This document shows, one piece after another, positions 17,857-27,226 of a DNA stretch of 64,000 nt (position 1 is its first letter; the number at the start of each line of letters is the position of its first letter). Below the pieces are notes generated by a model. It was not told where the DNA came from. It saw only the letters and a program-made list of their open reading frames with translations, and did no database searches. This DNA comes from Alloalcanivorax dieselolei B5 (GTDB taxonomy: Bacteria > Pseudomonadota > Gammaproteobacteria > Pseudomonadales > Alcanivoracaceae): assembly GCF_000300005.1 (NCBI RefSeq), contig NC_018691.1, positions 2,852,001 through 2,916,000 on the forward strand. The letters are read 5' to 3'. Position numbers and translations under genes: made by a program.

Positions 17857-19188
17857 ATGATCTCCCGTTCTCGACTGAAGCCCCACTTCGGGCCACGGCG
17901 CCTGGGGGCCGCGGCGCTGTTGCTTGCCCCGGCGATTGCTTGCGCGAACATGGGTAACATAGCCACCACCTACGGTGTCCTGCCCAGTGATGTCGCCACC
18001 GTCCAGGCCCTGTCCATGTTCAACACCCAGGTCTCCACCGCCTACTACAACCCGGCCTTCCTCGCCCGCGATACCCGTGGCGAAATGACCGCCGGACTCA
18101 TGCACGCCGATCCCAACCTCAAGGCCGACAGCCAGAACCACGGCACCTACAAGGTCCAGGACGATCCCACCCAGCAAATCCTACTCGGCCTGCGCACCGA
18201 TCTCTCCGGCATCGCCGAACTCGGCCAACCCCTGGTCCTCGGCCTGCTGCTCGGCTCCGAGAAATACTCCGAAGAACTGATGGCCTTCACCTCCCAGACC
18301 GCCCCCTACGGCCAGTATTTCAATCACGGCCGTGAGCCGCTATTCCTGTCCCTCGGCATCGGCACCAACATCTGGCGCGGCCTGGCCATCGGCTTCGCCA
18401 CCCGCGTCACCCTCCACTCCGACGCCAAGCTGGTCGCCCACACCGACCTCTCCGGCAACACCCAGTACGAGACCCTGGACGTCACCGCCAAGCCGGTGTT
18501 GCGCCCCATCCTCAGCATGAGCCTGGACTGGAAGGAGACTTTCTGCCCCGCTGCCGAGTGCTGGTACAACGGCGTGGAAACCGCCTTCGCCTTCCGTGGC
18601 TACTCTTACGCCCGGGTCAGCGTCGACGCCAACACCATTATTCCCGGCACCATCCCCGAGCCGGGTCTGTTTATTAACCTGAGCACCATCGACTCCTACC
18701 AGCCCAACACCTATGTGTTCGGCACTCAGGTGAAAAAAGGCAAATGGCGCACCGGCGTCGCATTGGAGTTCCAGGAATGGTCCAAGCTGGAGGACAAACT
18801 CACCGCCGGCCACGACGACATCAAGGACGTCGGTGATCTGCAGTTCCGTGACACCTTCACCCCGCGCATTGGCGTGGAATACGAGTTTGAGCCCGGCATT
18901 GGGTTTTCCGGCGGTATTGCCTATCAGGAATCCCCGCTGGAGACCGGCGTCAACAAAGAGATCAACTATCTGGACGCCCGCCGCACCATCTTTGGTATCG
19001 GCTTCCACGCCACCGCCCAGCGGGTCTACGGCATGGTCCACCCGGTGCGGTTCGATCTGGCCTACCAGTACCACGCCATCGGCGAGCGGGACTTCCGTTT
19101 GCTCTCCGACCAGAACGGGAATAACGACCGCGTCAAGACCGACGGTGACGTCAACGTCTTCGCCGCCTCCATCAGCATGCAGTTTTAA
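17857..19188 (+). CDS. FadL-like outer-membrane transporter, copy A
   Basis: 443 residues. A signal peptide ends near ACA|NMGN. The mature start (NMGNIATTYGVLPSDVATVQA) and the STAYYNPAFLARD motif (NPA) are typical of the FadL/TodX/OmpP1 family, which moves hydrophobic compounds (long-chain fatty acids, hydrocarbons) through the outer membrane. The chain ends in Phe (ISMQF), the outer-membrane barrel signal. The start at 17857 has TGGAGGA 9 bases upstream. It is nearly identical to the protein at 40282. The lipoprotein gene follows 14 bases later. Substrate unknown; the host context suggests alkanes, fatty acids or esters. Confidence 0.88.
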   Translation: MISRSRLKPHFGPRRLGAAALLLAPAIACANMGNIATTYGVLPSDVATVQALSMFNTQVSTAYYNPAFLARDTRGEMTAGLMHADPNLKADSQNHGTYKVQDDPTQQILLGLRTDLSGIAELGQPLVLGLLLGSEKYSEELMAFTSQTAPYGQYFNHGREPLFLSLGIGTNIWRGLAIGFATRVTLHSDAKLVAHTDLSGNTQYETLDVTAKPVLRPILSMSLDWKETFCPAAECWYNGVETAFAFRGYSYARVSVDANTIIPGTIPEPGLFINLSTIDSYQPNTYVFGTQVKKGKWRTGVALEFQEWSKLEDKLTAGHDDIKDVGDLQFRDTFTPRIGVEYEFEPGIGFSGGIAYQESPLETGVNKEINYLDARRTIFGIGFHATAQRVYGMVHPVRFDLAYQYHAIGERDFRLLSDQNGNNDRVKTDGDVNVFAASISMQF

Positions 19189-19202
19189 GGGGGGAGAACC
19201 TT

Positions 19203-22200
19203 ATGCTTCGCGGAACCTTTAACCGGACCCTCTACGGGACCTTATTCGTCACCGCCTGTGCCACCGTCCTCACCGCCTGCGGCGGCAGCGACGGCTCCAG
19301 CATGCCCGGCAATGATGCCAACGACGCCCAACGTCAAAGCCTGCTCTATGCCTATCCAGACGACGGCCAAAGTGAAGTGGCGATCCCCGCTCCAGTGGTA
19401 TTGCGCTTCACCAGCGACATCGAGCTGGCCGCCGCTGAAAACAACATCAAACTGCGCCTTGGGGGCGCCGATGGGGACATCGTCCCCGTCACCTACAGCA
19501 AAGTGGAAGCCGATGGCCGCAGCATCCTGCTGACACCCACGGAAAAACTGCAACCGCTCACCGACTACACCGTGACCCTGCGCGGCGTGCAACTGAGCGT
19601 GGGCAAGGCACCGAACCGGGATATCCACTTCACCACCCGCGCGCTGCAACGGGGCCCGAAATCCCTGGTGGTGGCCGACGACGACTTCACCCTCGCCCGC
19701 GCCATTCCCAGCGGTGACACCGAAGAACCGGTAATGGACTTCTCTACTTTCCGTTTCCAGTTCACCCAGCCCATCGACCCCACCAGCGCCCGCTACGGCC
19801 TCAACCCCGGCGACGGCACCACGCCAGCGGACACCGTGGCCCTGGTGGACGGCAGTGGCGAGCTGGTGGAAGCGCGCCTGCTCACCGAAGGGCCCTACAT
19901 GACCCTGGACCCCGCGCCCGAGCACCTCACTCCGGGAGAGACCTACACCCTCACCCTGGGCGACGGTCTGGCCAGCACCTTCGGCAATACATTCGGTGGC
20001 CATGAACTCACCGTCACCCCGCAAGACTCATCACCGCGTGGCGAGCCGGCCATCCTGGTACAGCGCATCACCGACTCAGAAAACCGCACCCGCACCTCCC
20101 CGCTCACCGGCAAACCGGTGAACGAAGTACCGGTGAACGCCACCCTGCTCGGCCAGGACAACGTCACCCAGGCCAGCGGCGACGTGCGCGCGGAGCTGGG
20201 CGACGTCACCGTCTACCCGGACGTCACCCCGGTACGCATCCCCGCTGAAACCATCCTCAGCGGCACCAGCCTGGAAGTCCTGATCGGCGGCGAAGTACCC
20301 GCCGGCTTTGAATCCGGCGAAGTGAAAATGCACTTCCTCAGCGACGCCACCGGCTACCTGGTGCCCAACCCCTACGACACCCACAATCGCGCCGACGCCC
20401 TGCGCATCGTGCGGCTGTTCATGGACGTGGCCATCACCACCGACGAAGCCCGCGCCAACGGCGGCTTTACTCAGGATATGCTACACATCGAACTGATAGG
20501 CGTCGGCGAAGTGGATCCACAGGAAGGCGTGCTGAAAATCGACGCGGTCAGCGTGGTGGAACCGGACGTGCTCGGCCAGGAATTCGCCCACGGCATGCTC
20601 AGCTTCCAGCTGGAGTCCTAAGGATCAGCTCAACGCCCCGGCACCTATTCCCGACACCACGCCGTTGGAGTTCCAGAGCTGGACCTTGGGTGTGGATGGG
20701 CAGACTGGTCTGGATAAGACCGCTATGGCCAAACCCGGCGATCCGATTGTGCTCAACTTCAATCGGCCACTGGATCGGGAATCCGTTCGCGGCAAAGTGT
20801 CTCTCATGCTTACGGACAACAACAACACCGCTGTACCTCAGGACATTGACTACTACGCCGATGGTGCCGCGCTGGTGATCAAGCCCAAGGAGCCACTTCG
20901 CTACAGCCCGGAGACCAATCCGACGTCCTATCGTTTGCAGTTGGCGAGTGGGATCAAGGATTTGCGGGGGGAAGATTGGAGTGGGAGCTTTGATGAGGAG
21001 TTTCTGCTACCCCATACGATCGAAAAGTGGATGGCTTTTGATTATTCCTCAGATGGGAATGAACTTGCACGAACTCAAAGTGACACACAACTTAGATCCC
21101 CATTTATTCTTGGGTTATACCCAGGGTTCCCGTGTGTCTTGGATGAAAGCACTTTGAATTTGGCAAGTTTGATATCGGGCCGTTGCAAGGGCGGAATCTA
21201 CCCAAATGATTATGGAAAAGCCGAAAACGATCTCATGCCGATCATCGAGCTACCTGCCAACAGACCAATCATAGTGGCATTTTCTCAAGACATGGATCCG
21301 TCAAGTTTTCATTTAGGAACAAGTTTTATTGTAGAACACATCACCGAAAATGGAGATGTACTTAATTCAGTGCCTGGCGACTTAGAGATAAAACCAAGAT
21401 CCGTCTATTTCCATCCACATACCCCCTGGAAAAAGGGGGATTTCTATCGCTACACTCTCGTGTCAAATGGACAACTATCATCAAGTGATACAAATTGCGG
21501 AGAAACCCTCTGTAGCCTATCAGGCCTACCTCTACAGACCCAGCTCTTAGCAAATATACAAATCCAAGAGGGCAACTTCAGCAACCCATCAGTTCCTGAT
21601 CACCTTCTTCTCCCATACAAGATCGTTCCACAAACGCATCTCGGATACGATGAAGCGACAGGAGGTGGTCCCAATTTAGTTCAGTATTTCATCGGAGCGC
21701 CACCAACCTCCAATGTGCTTCAGATGCTGACAACCTCCCCCATTTCCGACATCAATGGCAATCTAGTAAGCGACAGGCAGAGGATCTACCGAGGCGAAGA
21801 TGGGGAACGAAAAGAACTCAGACAAGGCCTAGGGTGGAATAGACTGGATCCTAACAATCCTTTCTTCTATAAGCCGGAAATCGCCTTTGATGGCATCTAT
21901 GAACTGGAGGAGCCCGGCCCTAAAATGATATCTGACCCAAATACTGAATCATTAACTGACTCAGATAACTTGGGGTGGGGTTATATGATGGATCCAGACG
22001 GAGTCAAACCTTCCCCCAACAGTGCCAAAGTCCTTTCATCCAGATTTGACGTTGCAAACCCAGATGCAGACTGGCCTTATCTATCCATCAACAATACGAT
22101 GTATGCTGGTGCGAATGTGGGGTGTGGTTATCAGAACATTCAGGGTGTTGATTCAACATGCCAAGACAATCCATTCCCAGGCCTTCCTCCGATTTGCGCT

Positions 22201-22794
22201 CAAGAGAGAGCGGTGCCATCAATCTGCCCCACAGAAAAGTTCACCTATCTTAGCAGTGTTCTTTTTGCAGAGGTAACAAGTGAAGTCAGTGAAGATGGCT
22301 CCATTAAAGTAAACATATTTCCTGGCCACGTAGTAACAACATCTTTCTTAACAGTTGTCAGAGGTGGCATTAAAGGAACCACGATGGTCCCTACACCTAG
22401 CGGGTATCAAGTTATGCGAATGAGATATACCGAAGATGGCAGTAATAATAGAATCTATCCCATAGAGGCCGAGATCGGAAAGAGCCCTGAGGGCACGCCT
22501 CAACTGAGCGCATCGGTAGACTTATATCTGGATGCTCCTCTACTGTGGAGAAACATTCAGAATACTCAAGGAACGCTTGGAGGACCAGACCACAACTTCT
22601 TTAGTTACGAAACCTCATTTTCTCTAACTGGAGGGGTTAAATTCTTGGAAGATGGTAGAATGATCGCAGAGCAGATAAACCAAAACGAGGTAAATTTTTC
22701 TTTACGAGGCAATCAACCTGCCACGTTTATAGATCTAATCATTCCCAAAGAAGGCAGCTTTCTACAGTATATTTCCCAGCCTATTAAGGAATAA
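19203..22794 (+). pseudogene. Large Big_5/Ig-like lipoprotein, copy A, split by a frameshift
   Basis: Homologue of the intact 1166-residue protein at 41608. The first part (19203-20621) encodes a lipoprotein signal (VLTAC, then GGSDGSS) and Ig-like SbsA/Big_5-type modules (SLLYAYPDDGQSEVAIPAPVV). At 20619 the frame meets TAA, where copy B reads S-Y-K-D-Q. Loss of two bases explains it: restoring them gives SYKDQ and joins the frame that stays open to 22794 (a 709-codon frame from ATG 20665, but open from about 20620). The second part has conserved Cys pairs and ends LQYISQPIKE. It could still give a 472-residue secreted N-terminal half. A sequencing error is possible. The DNA becomes clearly AT-richer after about 20990. 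Confidence 0.85.
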
Positions 22795-22872
22795 GCTGAA
22801 ATTTTAGGCTTGAAGGTGAGCGACCATATAGTTGGAAATCAGATGGCCGCTCAGTCACATAAAACTCAAAAA

Positions 22873-22898
22873 GGGCCCCGGGTCGAAACCCGGGCCCC
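22873..22898 (-). terminator. Rho-independent terminator of the PraB-like gene A
   Basis: GGGCCCCGGGT-CGAA-ACCCGGGCCC forms a GC-rich stem with one bulged C. Read on the minus strand it is followed by TTTTTGAGTTTT. It lies 22 bases after the stop of the minus-strand gene. Confidence 0.85.
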
Positions 22899-22920
22899 CT
22901 ACCATAGCACCAAAAGCTAG

Positions 22921-23412
22921 TTATCTATCATCTGCGACCAGGGTCAGGTCAGCGGTTATACTACAGTTAGTCCCGTAAGCCCCGGAAACATTTACACTTG
23001 ATGGAGTGTTGATGGTCCCTGAGGCGGTTGGGCCGTACGTGATACCCGTAACCAAACCGCCGCATGTGGTAATCACACTACCACCGGCGTATACGACAGT
23101 ACTATCAGTACCTGTCGCCAAAGTCCCACCGGCCAAAGTACCTGTCCAATTCTCGTTGCCGATTCGAAGGAGAGTACAGTTCGGATCCCCTGGCTTTACG
23201 CCAACAGACTTAACATTAATATCTCCATCGTTGGTGATAGTTCCACCGATCGTCAGGTAGCAGGTAATAGAACCAACATCGCTATTAGTTAGAGTGGAAG
23301 TCCCATTATACAGGGCCCACTCCGGATCATCCGCATGTGCGGATCCAGTCCCAGCTAACGCTACAGCCCCAGCCAGTGCCAACATCATTGGTTTAAAGGT
23401 TTTGCTATTCAT
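22921..23412 (-). CDS. Small secreted Cys-containing protein, PraB-like, copy A
   Basis: 163 residues. A classic Sec signal peptide (MLALAGAVALAGTGSAHA|DD). The mature part is Gly/Thr/Ser-rich, predicted beta-structured, with Cys in the contexts ITCYLTIGG, PNCTLL, TTCGG and TNCSI. The order and spacing resemble the 182-residue protein at 48230, and both remind me of the PraA/PraB secreted proteins linked to alkane use in Pseudomonas; that assignment is by recall and is tentative. The start has AGGAG 8 bases upstream. It faces the cassette A lipoprotein gene and has its own terminator and structured leader. Confidence 0.75.
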   Translation of the reverse strand: MNSKTFKPMMLALAGAVALAGTGSAHADDPEWALYNGTSTLTNSDVGSITCYLTIGGTITNDGDINVKSVGVKPGDPNCTLLRIGNENWTGTLAGGTLATGTDSTVVYAGGSVITTCGGLVTGITYGPTASGTINTPSSVNVSGAYGTNCSITADLTLVADDR

Positions 23413-23560
23413 TGCTATGTCTCCTGTTTATAGCATTTGAACGTTTTTAGGTTTGATGGAGAACAGGTCGACTGCATCCCTGGCCTGCCTCCGGTCAACG
23501 GAGTTGCTCCGTTGGCCACCTCCGGGTTGTTCACCCTTCGGCACGAACCAGATAAATAGA
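23413..23560 (-). promoter_or_regulatory. Structured 5' leader of the PraB-like gene A
   Basis: Read on the minus strand, it holds a hairpin GGGT-GAACA-ACCC and a strong hairpin CAACGGAG-CAA-CTCCGTTG, then the block GACCGG..GGCAGGCC..GATGCAGTCGAC. Part of this block (+ strand 23467-23496) recurs in the leader of the second PraB-like gene. It may be a cis-regulatory RNA; it does not match any riboswitch class I can name. The rest of the gap to 23880 is AT-rich, with CTGTCCCC-type motifs at 23587 and (inverted) 23741. Confidence 0.5.
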
Positions 23561-23880
23561 TTCACAACAGCAAAACAATAGATTACCTGTCCCCTTAAGC
23601 ACTTTTTCTTTTTTCAAAAACACAAACCCAGTAACCATGCGGTTTACAGAAAATGTACCTGGAACCTTTTTTGGATAAGAGACGGTGTCGCTCACGAAAA
23701 AACGACGCTTTTTTTGAGGGAAAAATTCAGAAAATAAAATGGGGACAGAAATAAAAAGGGAGAAAAGGAAACATTTCCGGGAAAACGTTTACCGTTTCGA
23801 GTGGAAAAGATGGTTGTTTGTGTTGGGAAGAGGAATGAGGGGTAGGATCGCGTTGTCTGGTCGGTTGATGGGGGTGCGTC

Positions 23881-24006
23881 GATTCGCTGCCGAGGCAGCT
23901 TCCCACAGGCGGGAGTGGGCTGCGAAGTCGCTGTGGGAGCTAGCCTTGCTGGCGAAGGTTTTCTTGGGGAGGAGAAAAGAATTCGCCTGCAGGCAGGCTC
24001 CTACAG
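23881..24006. repeat. REP-like repeats
   Basis: GATTCGCTGCCGAGGCAGCTTCCCAC, then GGAGCTAGCcttGCTGGCGAA and ATTCGCCTGCaGGCAGGCTCC. The first unit has a shortened stem (GCTGCC-GAGGCAGC) that recurs at 25177 and 27453, each time next to an Rpn/DUF4351 copy. Confidence 0.78.
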
Positions 24007-24028
24007 GGGAATAAACCTCGGGTGGGTG

Positions 24029-25036
24029 CTAGTCGAAAACCGCCTCCACTGTCTCCACTTCGTAGACGCGGTCGATCCAGTCTTCCAGCTGTTCCCGGCT
24101 GGCGCTGTTCAGCCTGGTTTCGATCTCCGCCGGCACGTCGCCGAAGCGGCGCCGTAGCTGGCGCAGCAGGATGTTTCGGGCTTCGGTGGTGGAACCTTGT
24201 TCCACACCTCGTTCAATACCTCGTTCAATGCCTTGTGCGAGGCCTTTTTCCAGGCCTTCCCTCAGACCCACCTGATGGTGCATGTCCTTCCATTCCTGAG
24301 CACTGTTGCGCGTCATTTCCTGGATCTCCTGTAAGTCGAGCAATTGTGGGATCGTTACACCCGGCATCCATTGGGGAAGCCGGCGGCGCAGCCATGCCAC
24401 GAAGCTGTGCCGCAGACCCGCCAGTTCCGGTGGACGTAACCAGTCTATCAAATCATTAAGAACCTCGGGTACTTCGGCAAAGGTGCGATGTTGTTCCAAC
24501 CGGAACAGAGCGGCGACCAGGTTGCGCATGGACGCCAGTTGATCCAGATCAAAAGCCCCTTGATCCAGAAGTAAAAAGGCCTGCTCCGGCTGAAGACCGG
24601 CAAACTCCGCGGGGCCAGGCAGGATCAGGTTCCTGACGTGGATGGGAGCCCGCCATCGGGGTTCTCCGTTATACAGTACGACGGGCAAGATAAAGGGCAG
24701 TTTCTGGTGGTTATCTTCAAGCCTCTTGCGGCGAATCAGGTCTTGATATAAAAGGCCCGTGTAGGTATGAACCCGCACCGACATGAACCGATCCACACTG
24801 GATTGGAACTCCAACAACAGATAAAGATGAATCCAATCCCGCCCCCAGCGAATCCGCCAGATGGCGTCGTCGTGACGGGTGCGCAAGTCGTCGCTAACGT
24901 AGCTGCCGTTCATCTTTTCCAGGGAATGCCAATCCAGTCCCTGAATCCAATCCCCAGGCATGAAGCCTTCCAGAAGGTCCCTCACCATGGCCGCATGGGA
25001 AAACAGTAATTTATAGCCGGTGTCATGATCCGTCAT
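24029..25036 (-). CDS. Rpn-family nuclease / transposase_31 with DUF4351 C-terminus
   Basis: 335 residues, the only full-length copy of this family here. The N-terminal half is a PD-(D/E)XK nuclease: RHDDAIWRI (D56/D57) and LYLLLEFQSS (E76, Q78). The C-terminal half has a Gly/Glu/Gln repeat linker (GLEKGLAQGIERGIERGVEQG) and a DUF4351-type tail (ILLRQLRRRFGDVPAEIETRLN...WIDRVYEVETVEAVFD). E. coli Rpn proteins are DNA endonucleases that raise recombination; some are encoded with toxin-antitoxin or defence roles. The tail is the source of at least five partial copies elsewhere in the window. Confidence 0.88.
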   Translation of the reverse strand: MTDHDTGYKLLFSHAAMVRDLLEGFMPGDWIQGLDWHSLEKMNGSYVSDDLRTRHDDAIWRIRWGRDWIHLYLLLEFQSSVDRFMSVRVHTYTGLLYQDLIRRKRLEDNHQKLPFILPVVLYNGEPRWRAPIHVRNLILPGPAEFAGLQPEQAFLLLDQGAFDLDQLASMRNLVAALFRLEQHRTFAEVPEVLNDLIDWLRPPELAGLRHSFVAWLRRRLPQWMPGVTIPQLLDLQEIQEMTRNSAQEWKDMHHQVGLREGLEKGLAQGIERGIERGVEQGSTTEARNILLRQLRRRFGDVPAEIETRLNSASREQLEDWIDRVYEVETVEAVFD

Positions 25037-25176
25037 GTGCCCTCCAGTAGCAGAAGGACACTATGACGATGGATGAGGGACTGGTCTGTCAGCCGAAACG
25101 GAAAGGTATGTCAGTGGGAAAGGACTGTGAGTGTAGGAAAGGTGCGCGTCATTCGGATCAGGTCTTTCCTGGCGTG

Positions 25177-25206
25177 CCGATTCGCAGCCGAGGCAGCTTC
25201 CCACAA
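25177..25206. repeat. Short REP-like unit beside an Rpn fragment
   Basis: GATTCGCAGCCGAGGCAGCTTCCCAC, the same short variant as at 23881 and 27453. Confidence 0.6.
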
Positions 25207-25228
25207 GGGGTGTGAATACAGGGCGGTG

Positions 25229-25378
25229 CTAGTCGAAAACCGCCTCCAGTGTCTCCACTTCGTAAACGCGGTCGATCCAGTCTTCCAGCTGCTCCCGGTT
25301 GGCGCTGTTCAGCCTGGTTTCGATCTCCGCCGGCACTTCACCGAAGCGGCGCCGTAACTGGCGCAGCAGGATGTTGTG
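25229..25378 (-). pseudogene. Rpn/DUF4351 C-terminal fragment
   Basis: About 150 bases nearly identical to the last 50 codons of the gene at 24029, including the VFD-stop end. It breaks off abruptly at 25376-25379 and joins unrelated sequence, so only the DUF4351 tail is left, without a start codon. Confidence 0.85.
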
Positions 25379-25475
25379 GACGCAGCGGCGACCAGATTTA
25401 TTTCGCCCGGAGATCTTTTCCTACATCCGCACTGCTACGGCTGACACCCATTTCCTCGCGGGCTGACAGATTCCC
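25379..25475. repeat. Direct repeat flanking higBA, left copy
   Basis: Starts ACGCAGCGGCGACCAGATTT and ends GGGCTGACAGATTCC. It matches 26809-26907 in order and spacing with scattered changes. Both copies lie next to a broken Rpn tail. The rest of the stretch to 25560 holds no gene. Confidence 0.8.
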
Positions 25476-25586
25476 TTCCAAACCTCCAGCACACTCTTTC
25501 CATAAATAGAAGGTATCGCCAGACAGCATCTCCTTACGGGCAGATTGGAGCGAGCGTCATGAGCGTTGACAATAGCCCATATCCTA

Positions 25587-25604
25587 TATAGCCTTAAACC
25601 TATA
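25587..25604. promoter_or_regulatory. Possible higBA promoter and autoregulatory operator
   Basis: TATAG-N8-CTATA is an inverted repeat 14 bases before the toxin start. A TTGACA at 25566 and TATA-type sequences in the palindrome suggest that the operator covers the -10 region, as is usual for HigA-type autoregulation. The -35/-10 spacing (13-15) is short. Confidence 0.45.
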
Positions 25605-25617
25605 ATCGAGTGTCCAA

Positions 25618-25971
25618 ATGTGGAAAGTTCAAACAACGGATCTGTTTGACCAGTGGTTCAAAGGGCGTGACGATTCTGATCGGGTAAATATAATCGCGGC
25701 GATGCTTGTTCTGGAGCAGAAAGGACCCTATCTGCTCCGCCCCTACGCGGATACGGTAAAAGGAAGCGTCCACGCCAACATGAAGGAACTGCGCATCCAA
25801 AGCAAGGGAAGGCCCATCCGGGTGTTTTTCGCCTTCGATCCCCGCAGAACAGCCGTACTGCTATGCGCGGGCATGAAAGCCGGCAAGGAAAAACGCTTTT
25901 ATCAGACGATGATCCCTCTGGCTGACAAAGCGTTCTCTTTGCATCTGGAGCAACTCAAAAAGGGAGGTTGA
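25618..25971 (+). CDS. higB: HigB-like (RelE superfamily, DUF891/Gp49) toxin
   Basis: 117 residues. Matches the phage-Gp49-like HigB pattern: FDQWFKGRDDSDRVNIIAAMLVLEQKGPYLLRPYADTVKGS, then MKELRIQSKGRPIRVFFAFDPRRTAVLL, then GMKAGKEKRFYQTMIPLADKAF. Such toxins cut mRNA on the ribosome. The toxin gene comes first, as is normal in higBA, and its stop is separated from the antitoxin ATG by one base. It lies between two direct-repeat copies of an Rpn tail plus flank. Confidence 0.9.
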   Translation: MWKVQTTDLFDQWFKGRDDSDRVNIIAAMLVLEQKGPYLLRPYADTVKGSVHANMKELRIQSKGRPIRVFFAFDPRRTAVLLCAGMKAGKEKRFYQTMIPLADKAFSLHLEQLKKGG

Positions 25972-25972
25972 A

Positions 25973-26275
25973 ATGGGTAAAACACTGAATCAGATTCTGA
26001 GGACCGAAAAGCCCGAGGTCGTTAGAAAGGCAAAGGAGAAGGCCGACACCATCCTTCTCAACATCCACCTTAACGAGATCCGCACGCTGATGCGGAAAAC
26101 ACAGGTTGAAATGGCCCAGTCGCTCGGAGTGAAACAACCCACCATCGCGGGTATGGAAAAGCCCGGACAGGACCTGAAGCTCTCTACTCTGAAGCGCTAT
26201 ATCGAAGCGGCGGGAGGGAAAGTCCGGCTCGATATAGAGCTACCGGATGGGAAGCACCACCAAATCATGTTGTAG
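25973..26275 (+). CDS. higA: HigA-like XRE antitoxin
   Basis: 100 residues. The C-terminal half is a Cro/C1-type helix-turn-helix (TQVEMAQSLGVKQPTIAGMEKPGQDLKLSTLKRYIEAAGG). It neutralises HigB and probably represses the operon through the TATAG-N8-CTATA site upstream. ATG follows the toxin stop after a single base, and there is an AGGGAGG within the end of higB as ribosome site. Confidence 0.9.
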   Translation: MGKTLNQILRTEKPEVVRKAKEKADTILLNIHLNEIRTLMRKTQVEMAQSLGVKQPTIAGMEKPGQDLKLSTLKRYIEAAGGKVRLDIELPDGKHHQIML

Positions 26276-26293
26276 CTACAGCCTGACAACCCA

Positions 26294-26362
26294 TGTAGGA
26301 GCCAGCCTTGCTGGCGAAGTTTTTTTGGGGAAAAGAATTCGCCTGCAGGCAGGCTCCTACAG
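26294..26362. repeat. REP-like inverted pair
   Basis: TGTAGGAGCCAGCcttGCTGGCGAA and ATTCGCCTGCaGGCAGGCTCCTACAG. It has the same order of stems as the unit at 23941-24006, which likewise lies just beyond an Rpn stop codon. Confidence 0.8.
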
Positions 26363-26383
26363 GGGGTGTGAATGCGGGTGGTG

Positions 26384-26836
26384 CTAGTCGAAAACCGCCG
26401 CCACTGTCTCCACTTCGTAAACGCGGTCGATCCAATCTTCCAGCTGTTCCCGGCTGGCGGCGTTCAGCCTGATTTCGATCTCCGTCGGCACGTCGCCGAA
26501 GCGGCGCCGTAGCTGGCGCAGCAGGATGTTTCGGGCTTCGGCGGTGGAGCCTTGTTCGAGGCCCTGTTCGAGGCCTTGTTCGAGACCTTCCCTCAGACCC
26601 ACCCGGTGGTGCATGTCCTTCCATTCCTGAGCACTATTGCGCGTCATTTTCTGGATCTCCTGTAGGTCGAGCAGCTGCGGGATCGTTACACCCGGCATCC
26701 ATTGGGGCAGACGGCGGCGCAGCCATTCCAAAACACCTTGCTGAGGTATTATTGCTCTGGATCCTTCAACCAGTCCATCAAACACGCGATGACGCACAGC
26801 ATGTCGCGAACGCAGCAGCGACCAGATTTCTTTCAC
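26384..26836 (-). pseudogene. Rpn/DUF4351 C-terminal fragment with a foreign N-terminus
   Basis: A 150-codon open frame. From residue ~37 it matches the gene at 24029 (LEWLRRRLPQWMPGVTIPQLLDLQEI...VFD). The nuclease half is missing, and the first ~36 codons come from sequence belonging to the direct repeat and a short piece of other origin. The Gln/Gly repeat linker (GLEQGLEQGLEQG) is kept. Possibly translated, but without the nuclease centre. Confidence 0.75.
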
Positions 26837-26907
26837 TCGGCACTATTTCCCTACAATCGCACTGCTTCGGCTGACAACAACGTCCGCGCTGGCTGACAGA
26901 TACCGTT
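26809..26907. repeat. Direct repeat flanking higBA, right copy
   Basis: CGCAGCAGCGACCAGATTTC through GGCTGACAGATACCG matches 25379-25475. Together with the Rpn tails next to them, the two copies frame higBA. Confidence 0.8.
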
Positions 26908-26998
26908 CGCTACACCATTCATACTACTGCGCTCCTCTGCCATCCCCCATCCACGAGGGCTCTGGCATGCCCAATCTTATCAACAGATGATATACTCC

Positions 26999-27226
26999 AT
27001 GCAATATGATCCCGCCATGGCGACCTTGCTTGATCTGGATGGCTCGGTTCTCGACCAGGAGCGCGGGTACTGGATCAAAATCAAGGCCTGGGCGTAAAGC
27101 CTTCGCCTGAGGTAGCGCACGGCATTCGATATTCGCTAACACTCCATGAGCCGTATGGAATTGGTTTACTTCCATGCGCTCCCTCGCCGAGGTTCTGAGT
27201 GACGACAATCGCGCGCTGCTCAAGGT
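26999..27226 (+). pseudogene. TumE-like (DUF6516) toxin, frameshifted and cut short
   Basis: ATG at 26999 gives MQYDPAMATLLDLDGSVLDQ then RGYWIKIKAWA and a TAA. One frame over, the reading continues VKPSPEVAHGIRYSLTLHEP then YGI, which is how TumE-family toxins go on (HGIRYSLTLHD). A one-base loss near 27094 explains the break. The end of the family sequence is missing as well: the frame runs straight into the antitoxin start. The toxin is therefore most likely dead. Confidence 0.7.

Noticed and set aside
23465-23547. c-di-GMP (GEMM) or other known riboswitch in the PraB-like leader
   Set aside because: I looked for the GEMM core (GGACGCAAAGCC-type) and other conserved cores and did not find them; kept only as an unnamed structured leader.
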